Below, piece by piece: positions 8,912-18,249 of a stretch of DNA of 64,000 nt; within the stretch, counting starts at the first letter, position 1; each line of letters opens with the position of its first letter. The notes below the pieces were generated by a model. That model was given only the letters and a program-made list of their open reading frames with translations. It did no database searches and had not been told where the DNA came from. This DNA is from Agarilytica sp033852175 (GTDB taxonomy: Bacteria > Pseudomonadota > Gammaproteobacteria > Pseudomonadales > Cellvibrionaceae), in NCBI GenBank assembly GCA_033852175.1, contig JAWSUY010000033.1:1-64000 (forward strand). Direction: 5' to 3'. The position numbers and the translations under genes were made by a program.

Positions 8912-10312
8912 TTACATGCCCATGGTCATTAACATAATAGCCAAAACGGTGCCGAGAACGGGGATGACGATGGTCAGTAAGGCCATCGGAACATAGGCGC
9001 TTTTGTGGGTCTCTCCGCATATCACACGGATGGTGGTGACGACATAACCATTATGAGGAAGGGTGTCCAGCGCGCCGGATGAGATGGCGGTAATGCGATG
9101 TAAGTGCTCAGGGTTCACACCGCTATCCAAATAGTGAGGGGCTAGCTCGGGGAGGGCTATCGTTTGCCCGCCAGAGGCCGATCCGGTGAGGCCTGCTACG
9201 GCGGTGATGGCGAACGCGGCACCAATCAATGCACTACCTTCCATGTTCGTCATCGCATCGACCACCATGATGAATGCGGGGGAGAGTTTGGCAACTGCGC
9301 CAAAGCCAACGACAGCAGAAGTATTGCCAATAGCAAGTAATGCACCGTAAGTACCTTCACTGAGTATGCCTGAAGGGTTACGAATAAATTTACAGTTGAT
9401 TGCGGCAAGTGTTAAGCAGCCGGCGAGTAAGGCCACAATGAGGGCGTTTTCTTGTAGCGTTTTGTGCGTCACAAATGAGGTTGCGAGGACCATAAGTAAG
9501 GGGATTAAGCCTGTGATGGCGTGGGGAAGTTCGGTGGATTCTAACGAGCAAGAGGTGGATACGCCCCTGTCCGACAATTTTGATAACTCTTTTTCTGTTA
9601 GCAGCGACATGGTTTTTTTACACTCTGCTGATTCTGCACCCGAATAGGTTACCTGAGTTCCGAAACCTTCCCCATTTTCTTGAGCGCGTTTGATCATGTA
9701 CTGTAGCCACATATAGCCTGTAACGGCCATAAACATGGCAACAACAAGGCTGACTTCCCATGCGGCATAAGGGGTGGTGCCGAGGTATTTTGTTGGAATC
9801 CAGTTTTGGATTTCAGGAGATCCAGCTGATGTCATCGTAAACGTGACGGAGCCAAATGCTAATGCAGCGGGGATTAATCGATGAGGAATATTCGCGTCGT
9901 GAAAAAGGCTTAGGGCCATAGGGTAAACCGAGAACGCGACGATAAAAACACTGACACCGCCATAGGTAAGAACGGCACATGCGGTTACCACGGCCAGTGC
10001 AGCACGATTTCGGCCCATTTTATCGACGACCCAATGAGCAAGGCTATCTGCAGCGCCGGTGCCTTCCATCAATTTACCGAATAGGCTGCCGAGTAAAAAC
10101 ATAAAAAACCAAGAGCGAATAAAGTCGGAAAACCCTGCCATGTAGCCTTTGACAAAGTTATCGGTGCCTATGGTATCGAATATCGTTATGTCGCCAGTAA
10201 GTGCGACGATAATGGCGCAGATGGGGCCGGCGATAAATAGGTTCATACCCCGTAAAGCAAAATAGATGAGCAGGCCTAAGCCGCCGATGAGTCCAACCAT
10301 ACTGAGAATCAT
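8912..10312 (-). CDS. GntP-family permease (copy 1)
   Basis: This 466-residue inner-membrane protein has about 12 hydrophobic segments. It carries GntP-family signatures such as VTACAVLTYGGVSVFIVAF, FTMTSAGSPEIQNWIP, LTGSASGGQTIALPELAP and SSGALDTLPHNGYVVT. GntP permeases are proton symporters for gluconate and related small acids. Relatives of this branch are often found near 3-hydroxybutyrate genes, so gluconate itself should not be assumed. A cytoplasmic loop around residues 215-255 (ESAECKKTMSLLTEKELSKLSD) is the most divergent part compared with the paralogue just upstream. The gene follows copy 2 on the same strand after 358 bp. A probable terminator for copy 2 and its own conserved upstream block suggest independent transcription. 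Confidence 0.88.
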   Translation of the reverse strand: MILSMVGLIGGLGLLIYFALRGMNLFIAGPICAIIVALTGDITIFDTIGTDNFVKGYMAGFSDFIRSWFFMFLLGSLFGKLMEGTGAADSLAHWVVDKMGRNRAALAVVTACAVLTYGGVSVFIVAFSVYPMALSLFHDANIPHRLIPAALAFGSVTFTMTSAGSPEIQNWIPTKYLGTTPYAAWEVSLVVAMFMAVTGYMWLQYMIKRAQENGEGFGTQVTYSGAESAECKKTMSLLTEKELSKLSDRGVSTSCSLESTELPHAITGLIPLLMVLATSFVTHKTLQENALIVALLAGCLTLAAINCKFIRNPSGILSEGTYGALLAIGNTSAVVGFGAVAKLSPAFIMVVDAMTNMEGSALIGAAFAITAVAGLTGSASGGQTIALPELAPHYLDSGVNPEHLHRITAISSGALDTLPHNGYVVTTIRVICGETHKSAYVPMALLTIVIPVLGTVLAIMLMTMGM

Positions 10313-10421
10313 AGGGGGTATTTCTCTTTAAGGGTGAAGCCAAGGGCTGTGTACTTGAGATCCATGATTTGAGACCGATTGAGTTTTGATAACGAGGTAA
10401 ATATCACGGCAGTTGCAGTAT

Positions 10422-10451
10422 TAAGCGTAGTTTCTTTTGATGGCATTACAA
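10422..10451 (-). promoter_or_regulatory. Conserved upstream block of GntP copy 1 (shared with copy 2)
   Basis: This 30-bp block matches 12225-12254 upstream of the second GntP permease at about 27 of 30 positions. It includes a 17-base identical core (TAAGCGTAGTTTCTTTT on the plus strand) and a second identical CATTACAA. It lies about 110 bp before the start codon. Intergenic sequence around it is not similar, so the block is probably a shared operator or promoter. Confidence 0.6.
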
Positions 10452-10454
10452 TAA

Positions 10455-10548
10455 ATGGGTGGGGGCGGGCGGGTGATAAGGCGGGGGACGGGAGGGACGG
10501 GGGACGGGGGTGACGGAAAAGACAGGAGACGGGATGATGTGGGGGCGG
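10455..10548. repeat. Degenerate G-rich low-complexity tract
   Basis: The tract is made of GGGGGAC, GGGAC, GGAGACGGG and GGGGGCGG words. It is a degenerate relative of the GGGAGAC heptamer array near 25.7 kb. No coding potential is seen. Confidence 0.6.
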
Positions 10549-10620
10549 TAAAATTTTCGATTAAGCGAAAGTGAAAAAACGCTGTAAGCGACAATACATT
10601 TAGTTAACGGGTAAATAGAA

Positions 10621-10647
10621 GGATAAAGACCTGCAAATTCACAGGTC
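10621..10647 (-). terminator. Probable terminator of GntP copy 2
   Basis: Read on the minus strand, a 6-bp stem GACCTG/CAGGTC with an 8-nt loop is followed by TTTAT, 24 bases after the stop codon of the permease. The stem is short, so termination may be partial. Confidence 0.55.
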
Positions 10648-10670
10648 TATTGGGCGAAGTCGTTTGAATG

Positions 10671-12026
10671 TTACAAACCTAAATTCATCAAAATGATTGC
10701 GAGGATCACGCCGAGGGTGGGTACTGCAATGCTTAGTGCGGCGACGGCCATGTAAGAATGTTTGTGCGTTTCACCACATATAACGCGAATGGTGGTAACT
10801 ACATATCCGTTGTGAGGAAGTGAGTCGAGTGCGCCAGAAGATATGGCGGTTATACGGTGTAAGTGTTCTGGGTCCATGCCGGCATCGAGGTAGTGAGGCG
10901 CTAGTTCTGGCAGTACGATGGTTTGTCCGCCTGACGCGGAACCTGTAAGTCCGGCAACAGTGGTGATGGCGAGCGCGGCTCCCACCAGTGAACTACCTTC
11001 CATGCTGGTCATGGTATCCACGATTAGACCAAATGCCGGAGACAGTTTAGCGACTGAGCCAAAGCCTACAACGGCGGATGTATTACCGATGGCGAGAAGA
11101 GCACCGTATGTGCCTTCACTCATTACTTTTTGCATATTCGTAATATAACGATAGTTGATTGCGGCAAGGGTAAGGCAGCCAGTAAGCAAAGCGACGATAA
11201 GGGCATTTTCAAGTAGGGTTTTATGGGTTAAATAGGATGTTGCCAAAACCATTAGCAAAGGAATAAAAGCTGAGACCGGATGTGGCAGGCCTTCTTTTTT
11301 TGGCTGCAGCTTTTCTTCGTTAATATCCATATGACCTTTAGCGGCAATAACTGCGGCTTGCTCGCTGTTGGTTCCGAAGCCTTCACCTCTTGCAGCGGCG
11401 CGCGAGATAATCGCGTTAAGCCATACAAAACCAAGGATGGCCATAAATACGGCTACGATGGCGCTAACTTCCCAGGCAGCGAAAGGAGTGGTGCCCAAAT
11501 ATTTAGTGGGAATCCAGTTTTGAATTTCGGGTGACCCGGCTGACGTCATGGTAAAGGTAACCGAGCCGAATGCCAGTGTGGCAGGAATGAGTCGATGGGG
11601 AATATTGGCATCACGAAATAAACTCAGCGCCATCGGGTAGACTGAAAACGCCACGATAAAAACACTGACGCCTCCGTAGGTGAGAAGTGCGCATGCTGTT
11701 ACCACTGCAAAGGCGGCATGTTTGCGGCCCATTTTACTGACGACAAAGTGTGCCAAACTGTCGGCTGCACCGGTTTCTTCCATTAATTTACCGAATAAAC
11801 TGCCGAGTAAAAACATAAAGAACCAAGCGCCAATAAAGCTGGCAAAACCGGCCATGTAGCCTTTTACGAAACTGTCAGTGCCGGAAGTGTCAAAAACAAT
11901 AATATTGCCTGTCAGTGCAACCAGTAGCGCACAGATAGGTGCGGCGATAAATAAATTCATACCGCGTAACGCTAGGTAAATGAGCAGCAGCAAACCGCCA
12001 ACGAGTCCAATCATGCTCAGTATCAT
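10671..12026 (-). CDS. GntP-family permease (copy 2)
   Basis: Counting from the ATG at 12026 (451 aa), this is a close paralogue of copy 1. Long blocks are identical, for example YGGVSVFIVAFSVYPMALSL, TMTSAGSPEIQNWIPTKYLG and TAISSGALDSLPHNGYVVTT. The main difference is the central loop (NSEQAAVIAAKGHMDINEEK), shorter than in copy 1. A GTG at 12038 would add four residues. The ATG aligns exactly with the start of copy 1, and AGAAGG lies upstream. The function is proton-coupled uptake of a small organic acid of unknown identity. The pair probably arose by tandem duplication followed by divergence of loops, perhaps with different substrate or expression. Confidence 0.88.
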   Translation of the reverse strand: MILSMIGLVGGLLLLIYLALRGMNLFIAAPICALLVALTGNIIVFDTSGTDSFVKGYMAGFASFIGAWFFMFLLGSLFGKLMEETGAADSLAHFVVSKMGRKHAAFAVVTACALLTYGGVSVFIVAFSVYPMALSLFRDANIPHRLIPATLAFGSVTFTMTSAGSPEIQNWIPTKYLGTTPFAAWEVSAIVAVFMAILGFVWLNAIISRAAARGEGFGTNSEQAAVIAAKGHMDINEEKLQPKKEGLPHPVSAFIPLLMVLATSYLTHKTLLENALIVALLTGCLTLAAINYRYITNMQKVMSEGTYGALLAIGNTSAVVGFGSVAKLSPAFGLIVDTMTSMEGSSLVGAALAITTVAGLTGSASGGQTIVLPELAPHYLDAGMDPEHLHRITAISSGALDSLPHNGYVVTTIRVICGETHKHSYMAVAALSIAVPTLGVILAIILMNLGL

Positions 12027-12512
12027 AAGTCCGTACACCTTCTGTCAGAGTCTGTGGGGGTGCTATGCGAGTGTAGAGGCCAGTGGGGGTGGCCAAATCA
12101 GGGCTAGGTTCGATGTTTCATGTGTTATTTTAATTGTCGGATTTCGTTGCGGGTGAGCGTTTACTTTTGTGAGGTGTTACCGCAGAAAATATCAAAATAC
12201 CCGTTTTTTCACTTCTAGCCTTACTAAGCGTAGTTTCTTTTTATAACATTACAAACTAATGCCAGCGTTTTAGGTTTCTACAGTCATGGTTTGTTGCTCT
12301 ATTTACAGTACGTTTCACCATTGGCATGTCGGAACGTTTTTTTAACCGCGATTTTTGTTGGGGTCGATGGCGATGGGAAACGGATTGAAAAGTATTTAGG
12401 GACGTTAATGGTCAATTGAAGAGGGTAAAGTCAGGGCGTGATTGTTGCCAGAATATCGTTTGTAGTGCCATGTAATATTAACGTGATATCAAGATTCGGT
12501 TAAATTAAACCC
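12027..12512. other. Intergenic region holding the GntP copy 2 promoter area
   Basis: About 486 bp between the hybrid kinase stop and the GntP gene. Apart from the conserved block at 12225-12254, nothing coding or structured is recognised. Confidence 0.5.
12225..12254 (-). promoter_or_regulatory. Conserved upstream block of GntP copy 2 (shared with copy 1)
   Basis: This is the partner of the block at 10422-10451, with the same 17-base core and CATTACAA. It lies about 200 bp upstream of the start codon, roughly twice as far as in copy 1. On the gene strand it begins TTGTAATG, which could serve as a -35-like element. Confidence 0.6.
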
Positions 12513-15500
12513 TTATAATTCCTGTTTTATGACGCTTACAAATTCAGAAAAATGTTCTTTAAATAACGGAAATACTGTGCGTACCGTATTGGTGTCCTTC
12601 GCTTTACCGGCAAGTTCAATCTGTAGGGCGAGGCGCCGAACTCTAAGGCCGCTAATATTGGCGGCGACGCCTTTAATGCCATGAGCCTCTACACCTATTG
12701 TTAGGTAGTCGTTCTCTTCTATAGCGGTTTCCAACCTTTTGACAGATTTGGGGATATCGTTAATAAAGAGTGTTATGAGCTTGATGATGGTGTCCTGCTT
12801 GTTGTTGAGTCTTTTCCACATGGCATCTTTGTCCCATATCAAAAGGTCGAGAAGTCTCTGCTCTGATTCGTTTTCATGTTGGTCTTCAGATGTAGCTTCG
12901 CCCTCAGATTTTCCATCTAAGAGCCATTGGAGCATTTTGTTTTTCAAAAAACTGGGGTCAATGGGTTTTGAGGTGTAGTCATTCATTCCCGATGCGAGGC
13001 ACTTTTCTTTATCGCCCTTCATCGCGTTGGCTGTCATCGCGATAATGGGTATTTCACGATAGAGGCTGCCGGCCTTGCCTTGTCGGATGTTTCTCGTTGT
13101 TTCATAGCCGTCCATTTCCGGCATTTGACAATCCATAAGAATGAGTTGGTACGGGGCTATCTTTTCCCGTTGACGAAGTGAAGTTAACGCTTCTAAACCA
13201 TTGGTTGTTACATCGCATCGAATCCCAAGTCCACCCAACATGCTAATGGCCACTTCTTGGTTAATGATATTGTCTTCCACCAGTAATACTCTTGCGCCTT
13301 CAAGGGGGTTTTTTGTTAATTCACTTGGTGTTTCTTGGGGAGCTGTCGTTAAGTGTCTTCCGGTGGGCTTCGCTAAGCTGTCCATGTTTCCGGAGAGCTG
13401 GAGGTCCAGTGTCTGATGGTTTCTGAGCGTGAGTGGCAGTATTGAAAATAGGTCACGAGTTGTCGTCGGTTTTGGAAAGTATGCAGAAAAACCTTGGCTG
13501 GCATAAAACTGGGCGTCGTCTTTTGACGAAATAGGGGTCATCAATACCAAGGGAATATTGTCGTAATTCCTATCTTCACGAATTGTTGCGCCAAGAGCTA
13601 TTCCGTCCTGGTCGAGCATATACATATCAATCAAAATTAGTTTAAGGGGCGGATTATCCCCATTGTATTCATAGTGGGGTTTCTGATTTTCAGTGTGTTG
13701 CTGATGCAACACTTTCAGCGCGGTCGAAGCGTCATTAGCTTCGCTTACAATGGCTCCCCAATGTTCCAATTGATGTCTTAGCGCCTCGCGCGTTTTGGTA
13801 TTGTCATCAATAACAAGGATTCCTTTACCGGTAATATCCACGCACGCATGTACTATTTGTGATGCGTCACTTTTATATAGCGTGATGCTAAATGTAAAAG
13901 TACTGCCTTTGCTCTCTTCACTTACAATATTCACTTCTCCGTCCATGAGTTCACAAAGCTGCCGAACTATGGCAAGCCCTAAACCAGTTCCGCCGTATTT
14001 TCGGGTTGTTGATGCATCTGCTTGGGAAAATGAATCGAATAACAATGACTGTTTTTTAAGGGGTATTCCTATTCCAGTGTCTTCAATGCAGCAAGTGAAA
14101 ATAACTTGCCTATTGTTACTGTTTTTTAATTTTGCTCGTATAATAACTTCTCCCTCATCCGTAAACTTTATCGCGTTACTGACAAGGTTGGTCATGATTT
14201 GTCGCAGTCGTCCTGGGTCTCCTTTTACTATGGAGTGTTCGACTTCAGTAATATCCAATATAAGTTCTAGGTTTTTGTCTTGAGCTTGAATGGCCATCGC
14301 TTCGGCGAAATCGCCTAAATAATCTCTAAGATTGAAATCAAGGCATTCTAAGGTGAGTTTTCCTGCCTCAACTTTGGAAAAGTCTAGAATGTTATTGATG
14401 ATTGATAGCAAGGATTCAGCGCTCGATTGTGCAATTACTGCTTTTCTTTTTTGTTCAACCGACAGCTCTGTTTCCAGTAGTAAGCCCAGCATTCCCAGTA
14501 CGCCATTCATGGGGGTGCGAATTTCGTGACTCATACTGGCGAGAAAGTCACTTTTGGCGATGGCGGCTTGCTCTGCGGATTGCTTGGCTTGAATAAGATC
14601 ATTTTCGACTTTCTTTAAGTCGCTTATATCAGAACCGTAAATGTTGACTGAGGCTCCCTTGGGGTCACTAATGTACTTCAGCGTCAGTAATATAACGGTG
14701 TCATCAAATGTCTCTTCAAAACGAAAGATACTTTTGCTGACCAATACCGTTTGAATGGCATCATGCCAATCTTTAGGGGCGAAATCACCTAGAAAAATTT
14801 TCAGTTTTCTGAGGATTTTTAGGCCCGCAGGATTGGCAAATAGGATCTTATTGGATTGGGATATCTTGAGCACTATGCTTGGGTTTTCGAGTGCAAAGCG
14901 GGCGACACGCTGATATTCATGTTCAAGTTTTTTACGTTTGCTGATATCGTTTCGTATGGCAATATAGCTTTCCGGTTTGCCTCCTTTCATAACCGGGACA
15001 ATCGTGGTGTATACCCAATACAAATGCCCGTCTTTTGCTTTGTTGCATAAATCGCCCTGCCAAACATCACCCTTTGAAATGGTGTCGTACATTTCTTTAA
15101 AAAATTCCGGTTCGTGGGTCTCCGAGTTTAAAATTCTGTGATTTTGACCGATTAACTCCTCAATGCTATAGCCGCTAATCTGAGCAAATTTCTCATTGGC
15201 AAAGGTGATTGTACCGTCTATATCGGTTGCGGCAACAATAGCATGTTGGTCGAGTACAAACTTATGATTGGCCAGATCATCTAAGGCTTCTTGAGAGCGA
15301 AAGGCGCTGTCTTCCAGTTGGCTGACATGGCGGCGGCGAACTTTTAACATGAGGTTAAACGATTTTGCCAAGCGTCCGATTTCATCTGATGATTGGCTCT
15401 CGATATCTTGAGATAAATCGCCGTTCATCATCGCTTCCGTCGACTTAACTAATTTTAAAATGGGGGAGGTTAAGCGATGGGAAAAGTACAGCGCAAACAT

Positions 15501-16538
15501 CGAGGCGAGTAGCGCAATGATAAAGCCGGTGATGGCGAATTCCATTTTGAGACGATGGACCGAGGAGAAGGCTTCGTCGGTATCAATTTTAACGACAATT
15601 CCCCACTGTAACTCGGGTATGTGACGCCATGCGGCCAAAATGTCATTGCCCTTATAGTCGGTAGAGAGCCCCGAACCTTTTTCGCCGTTGAGCGCTTTTT
15701 CCAATATGGGCGCAGCATCCGATCCCATTGCAAACTGAAGGTTGAATGCCGCATCGGGGTCGCTCCTCAACGGCGCAATAATGAGTGCGGTATTGCCGAC
15801 TTGTTTCCCAAAAACAATCTCGCCGGTTTGCTTTAGCGCCGTGTAGTCGGAAGCCAAGTGGTAGTAGTCATTACTGTTGAGCTGCGTGGCCAATACCCCA
15901 AGGAGTTTGTCGCCGTTAAATACTGGGGCGGTAATAAATGCGCTATGTGTTTCTTTTCCGTAAGCGTTTGCGTTGTTTGTGCGTTCGACCTGACCTTGAA
16001 CAATTGGACCCTGCCACTGAGATGGTGCAAACGGTTTGAATTGGGAAACCTGAGTCTCTAAAAGCCTGGCGGATTTTTTAAAACTCATGGCCAATTGACT
16101 GGATTGGTAAGGGCCGTTATAGAGGTTGCTCGCAAAAGATGACTCGTTACGGACGCTAAATACGATGTCACCATTTTCTGAGATTAAAAAAAGCTCGTAA
16201 CCATTTAAGCGTTCTTTTAATTGCTGTAAATAGGCGCCGTATTTTTTATTTTTTAAGCGGTAGTCTTCGCTGTTGTGACCCTGTTTAAAGGCGATTGTAA
16301 ATTGACTAAGTGCTTCAGCGATAATGGGCTGCGTTGCCGACAACATGATGGCCTGTTCTTTCTGTTGAATATAGGCATAAATATGAGCGACTTTTTCTTC
16401 AACCACACTGTTGAGCGCAGCTTCGACTTCTTTCTTTATCGAGTCAGAGCTGTTTTTGAAGGCGATAATCGACAATGCTCCAACTGAAAATAGCGTAACT
16501 ACTAAAAATGCAATGAGCATTCGGGTACGAATATTCAC
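12513..16538 (-). CDS. Hybrid sensor histidine kinase: sensor-HAMP-PAS-HisKA-HATPase-REC-REC-Hpt
   Basis: This 1341-residue protein has membrane helices at about 7-27 and 333-353 flanking a large periplasmic region. HAMP spans 354-405, PAS about 430-535 (TDIDGTITFANEKFAQISGYS), and a second PAS-like region 545-640. HisKA has phospho-His 671 in SMSHEIRTPMNG. HATPase has NLVSNAIKFT, EDTGIGIP and GGTGLGLAI. The first REC has Asp-911/912 and acceptor Asp-971. The second REC has Asp-1089, acceptor Asp-1136 in LILMDCQMPEMDGYE, and Lys-1191. A C-terminal Hpt carries His-1286 in EAHGIKGVAANI. All phosphorelay residues are present, as in BarA/TorS-type kinases. Its ATG overlaps the stop of the upstream binding-protein gene by four bases (ATGA), so the two are translationally coupled. 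The final response regulator is not adjacent. Confidence 0.95.
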   Translation of the reverse strand: MNIRTRMLIAFLVVTLFSVGALSIIAFKNSSDSIKKEVEAALNSVVEEKVAHIYAYIQQKEQAIMLSATQPIIAEALSQFTIAFKQGHNSEDYRLKNKKYGAYLQQLKERLNGYELFLISENGDIVFSVRNESSFASNLYNGPYQSSQLAMSFKKSARLLETQVSQFKPFAPSQWQGPIVQGQVERTNNANAYGKETHSAFITAPVFNGDKLLGVLATQLNSNDYYHLASDYTALKQTGEIVFGKQVGNTALIIAPLRSDPDAAFNLQFAMGSDAAPILEKALNGEKGSGLSTDYKGNDILAAWRHIPELQWGIVVKIDTDEAFSSVHRLKMEFAITGFIIALLASMFALYFSHRLTSPILKLVKSTEAMMNGDLSQDIESQSSDEIGRLAKSFNLMLKVRRRHVSQLEDSAFRSQEALDDLANHKFVLDQHAIVAATDIDGTITFANEKFAQISGYSIEELIGQNHRILNSETHEPEFFKEMYDTISKGDVWQGDLCNKAKDGHLYWVYTTIVPVMKGGKPESYIAIRNDISKRKKLEHEYQRVARFALENPSIVLKISQSNKILFANPAGLKILRKLKIFLGDFAPKDWHDAIQTVLVSKSIFRFEETFDDTVILLTLKYISDPKGASVNIYGSDISDLKKVENDLIQAKQSAEQAAIAKSDFLASMSHEIRTPMNGVLGMLGLLLETELSVEQKRKAVIAQSSAESLLSIINNILDFSKVEAGKLTLECLDFNLRDYLGDFAEAMAIQAQDKNLELILDITEVEHSIVKGDPGRLRQIMTNLVSNAIKFTDEGEVIIRAKLKNSNNRQVIFTCCIEDTGIGIPLKKQSLLFDSFSQADASTTRKYGGTGLGLAIVRQLCELMDGEVNIVSEESKGSTFTFSITLYKSDASQIVHACVDITGKGILVIDDNTKTREALRHQLEHWGAIVSEANDASTALKVLHQQHTENQKPHYEYNGDNPPLKLILIDMYMLDQDGIALGATIREDRNYDNIPLVLMTPISSKDDAQFYASQGFSAYFPKPTTTRDLFSILPLTLRNHQTLDLQLSGNMDSLAKPTGRHLTTAPQETPSELTKNPLEGARVLLVEDNIINQEVAISMLGGLGIRCDVTTNGLEALTSLRQREKIAPYQLILMDCQMPEMDGYETTRNIRQGKAGSLYREIPIIAMTANAMKGDKEKCLASGMNDYTSKPIDPSFLKNKMLQWLLDGKSEGEATSEDQHENESEQRLLDLLIWDKDAMWKRLNNKQDTIIKLITLFINDIPKSVKRLETAIEENDYLTIGVEAHGIKGVAANISGLRVRRLALQIELAGKAKDTNTVRTVFPLFKEHFSEFVSVIKQEL

Positions 16539-17947
16539 GAGCTATGGGTCTCCCGCTTGGGGGATTGTTTTTCGGAGACGGTTTTCTCTGCCGGTGCAAT
16601 GTTTTGGGTGTTAGTGGCAGGATGGCTTGTCGTGGGTTGAATCACGGTCGGAATCGTAAAGCGGTTGTGTGTGACCGGCGCTGCCCAGCTGTTTCCCCAA
16701 TTCAAATAGAGTTGGTTGAGATACTGGTGCCAGGACTGTTGTGTGCGGTAAGGAGGGTAGGGCAGTGGGCGAATGGGCTGAGATTGTTGAGAGACAATCT
16801 TAAATTGGCCGTTGGCTTGTACCTGTCCGATGTAAGAGGGTTTCCAAAGATGATTGTTAATCGAGCTAATGGTGACTTTGCCTTCTGGAGCGAGGAATGA
16901 TTCGCCTTTGAGCGCTTCCCTGACCCTGGCAGTAGACGTCGAGCCTGCGCCTTTAACGGCTTTAGCCCATAAGTGAACGCCCAAATACCCGGCTTCCATC
17001 GAGGCGTTAGTGGTTCGCGTGGCACCATATTTTTGTTTGAAACTGTCAACGAAGCGTTTGTTTTCGGGGGTCTCTAAGCTTTGAAAGTAAGTCCAAGCGC
17101 TGTAGTGACCGGTCATGGCTTTTACATCCATATGCTGTAATTCATCTTCGGCAATACTGAAGGACATAACGGAGGTGTCGATCTTTTTGCTTTTAAGTGC
17201 CGCGAAGAAGGCAATATTGCTGTCACCGTTTATCGTATTTAGTACGATGTCTGGCTGGCTCTGCTTGATGGCATCCGTCAGCTCATCGACATTTTTGCTG
17301 CCGAGCAATAGATAGTGCTCCCCGACAACTTCGGCCCCGAGCGCGGCAATCTGTTTTTTCATCAAGGTATTGGCCGTCCGAGGGAAAACGTAATCGGAAC
17401 CGACTAAAAATATGCGTTTGCCTAAGGTCTCTACGCTCCATTGGACGGCGGGTGAAAGCTGTTGGTTGGGCGCTGCACCGGTGTAGATGATGTTGGGGGA
17501 TTGCTCCAGACCTTCGTATTGAACCGGGTAAAAGAGCAGGTGATTGAGCTTTTCGACCACAGGTTTGACCATTTTTCGACTGGCGGAGGTCCAGCAGCCA
17601 AAAATAACACTGACCTGCTCGCCCGTGATGAGTTGTTCTGCTCCTTGAGCGAAAGTTGGCCAGTCGGATTTTCCGTCGAGTATTACGGCTTCGATGGGGC
17701 GCCCGAGTAAGCCGCCAGCCTCATTGATTTCATCGATGGCCATGAGCGTTGCATCAACAACGGATTTTTCGCTGATGGCCATGGTGCCGGTTAGTGAGTG
17801 CAGTATGCCAACCTTGATGGGCTGGAGAGATGTCCGTTCGCAGGCGCTTAACCACAGGCACAGGAAGACCCACACTGCGATGAGCTGCATAGCTATTCGC
17901 CGGGATCGTTGTGTCACTGCCGTGTTGGTATCGTGGGCTTTATTCAC
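16535..17947 (-). CDS. Urea/short-chain amide-type periplasmic binding lipoprotein
   Basis: This 470-residue protein starts with GTG at 17947. A basic N-terminus (QRSRRIAMQ) and hydrophobic helix end in the lipobox LSAC, with lipid-bearing Cys-36. The mature part is a type-1 periplasmic binding fold of the UrtA/AmiC group: VGILHSLTGTMAISEKSVVDA, EAVILDGKSDWPTFAQ, FGCWTSASRKMVKPVVEK and FYPVQYEGLEQSPNIIYTGA are typical. UrtA proteins bind urea; AmiC binds small amides and acts as a sensor. No ABC permease or ATPase genes follow. Instead the gene overlaps a hybrid kinase, so a sensing rather than uptake role is likely. The C-terminal 60 residues are a Pro/Thr/Ser-rich tail outside the family domain. 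Confidence 0.9.
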   Translation of the reverse strand: MNKAHDTNTAVTQRSRRIAMQLIAVWVFLCLWLSACERTSLQPIKVGILHSLTGTMAISEKSVVDATLMAIDEINEAGGLLGRPIEAVILDGKSDWPTFAQGAEQLITGEQVSVIFGCWTSASRKMVKPVVEKLNHLLFYPVQYEGLEQSPNIIYTGAAPNQQLSPAVQWSVETLGKRIFLVGSDYVFPRTANTLMKKQIAALGAEVVGEHYLLLGSKNVDELTDAIKQSQPDIVLNTINGDSNIAFFAALKSKKIDTSVMSFSIAEDELQHMDVKAMTGHYSAWTYFQSLETPENKRFVDSFKQKYGATRTTNASMEAGYLGVHLWAKAVKGAGSTSTARVREALKGESFLAPEGKVTISSINNHLWKPSYIGQVQANGQFKIVSQQSQPIRPLPYPPYRTQQSWHQYLNQLYLNWGNSWAAPVTHNRFTIPTVIQPTTSHPATNTQNIAPAEKTVSEKQSPKRETHSS

Positions 17948-18249
17948 TGTCCATTTGCTTTATTTAGTCGTTATCAGCCAGCTAGGTGTGGTTGAGTTCG
18001 TGCCCATCCAGAAATAGGTCTCTACTCGGCAACTGCTCCTGAGCTGCTCTGCGTTCTCGCAACGAGCCATTTCTGGACAGGCACTAGCTTAAGTGTAGCT
18101 CCTAGATTCGGGAAATAAATGCAGATTTTGTGATCTACTTAAAGAGGGCGAAAGGCGGTATCAGGCAGGAAAACCGATGGAATATGTGTGAGAATTAGCC
18201 CCTGTGACGTATTATCCAATTTTTAAAGCAAAACAATCGACGAAGCCCA
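17948..18249. other. Divergent intergenic region with an inverted-repeat element
   Basis: About 300 bp between the divergent binding-lipoprotein and SprT-like genes. It contains the 85-bp inverted-repeat element at 18000-18084 and presumably both promoters. Nothing else is recognised. Confidence 0.5.
18000..18084. repeat. 85-bp element bounded by 19-bp imperfect inverted repeats
   Basis: GTGCCCATCCAGAAATAGG at 18000-18018 pairs with the reverse complement of GCCATTTCTGGACAGGCAC at 18066-18084, with 15 of 19 positions matching. The right end recurs, diverged, at 37542-37560. It could be a MITE or REP-like element. No target duplication was identified. Confidence 0.5.
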
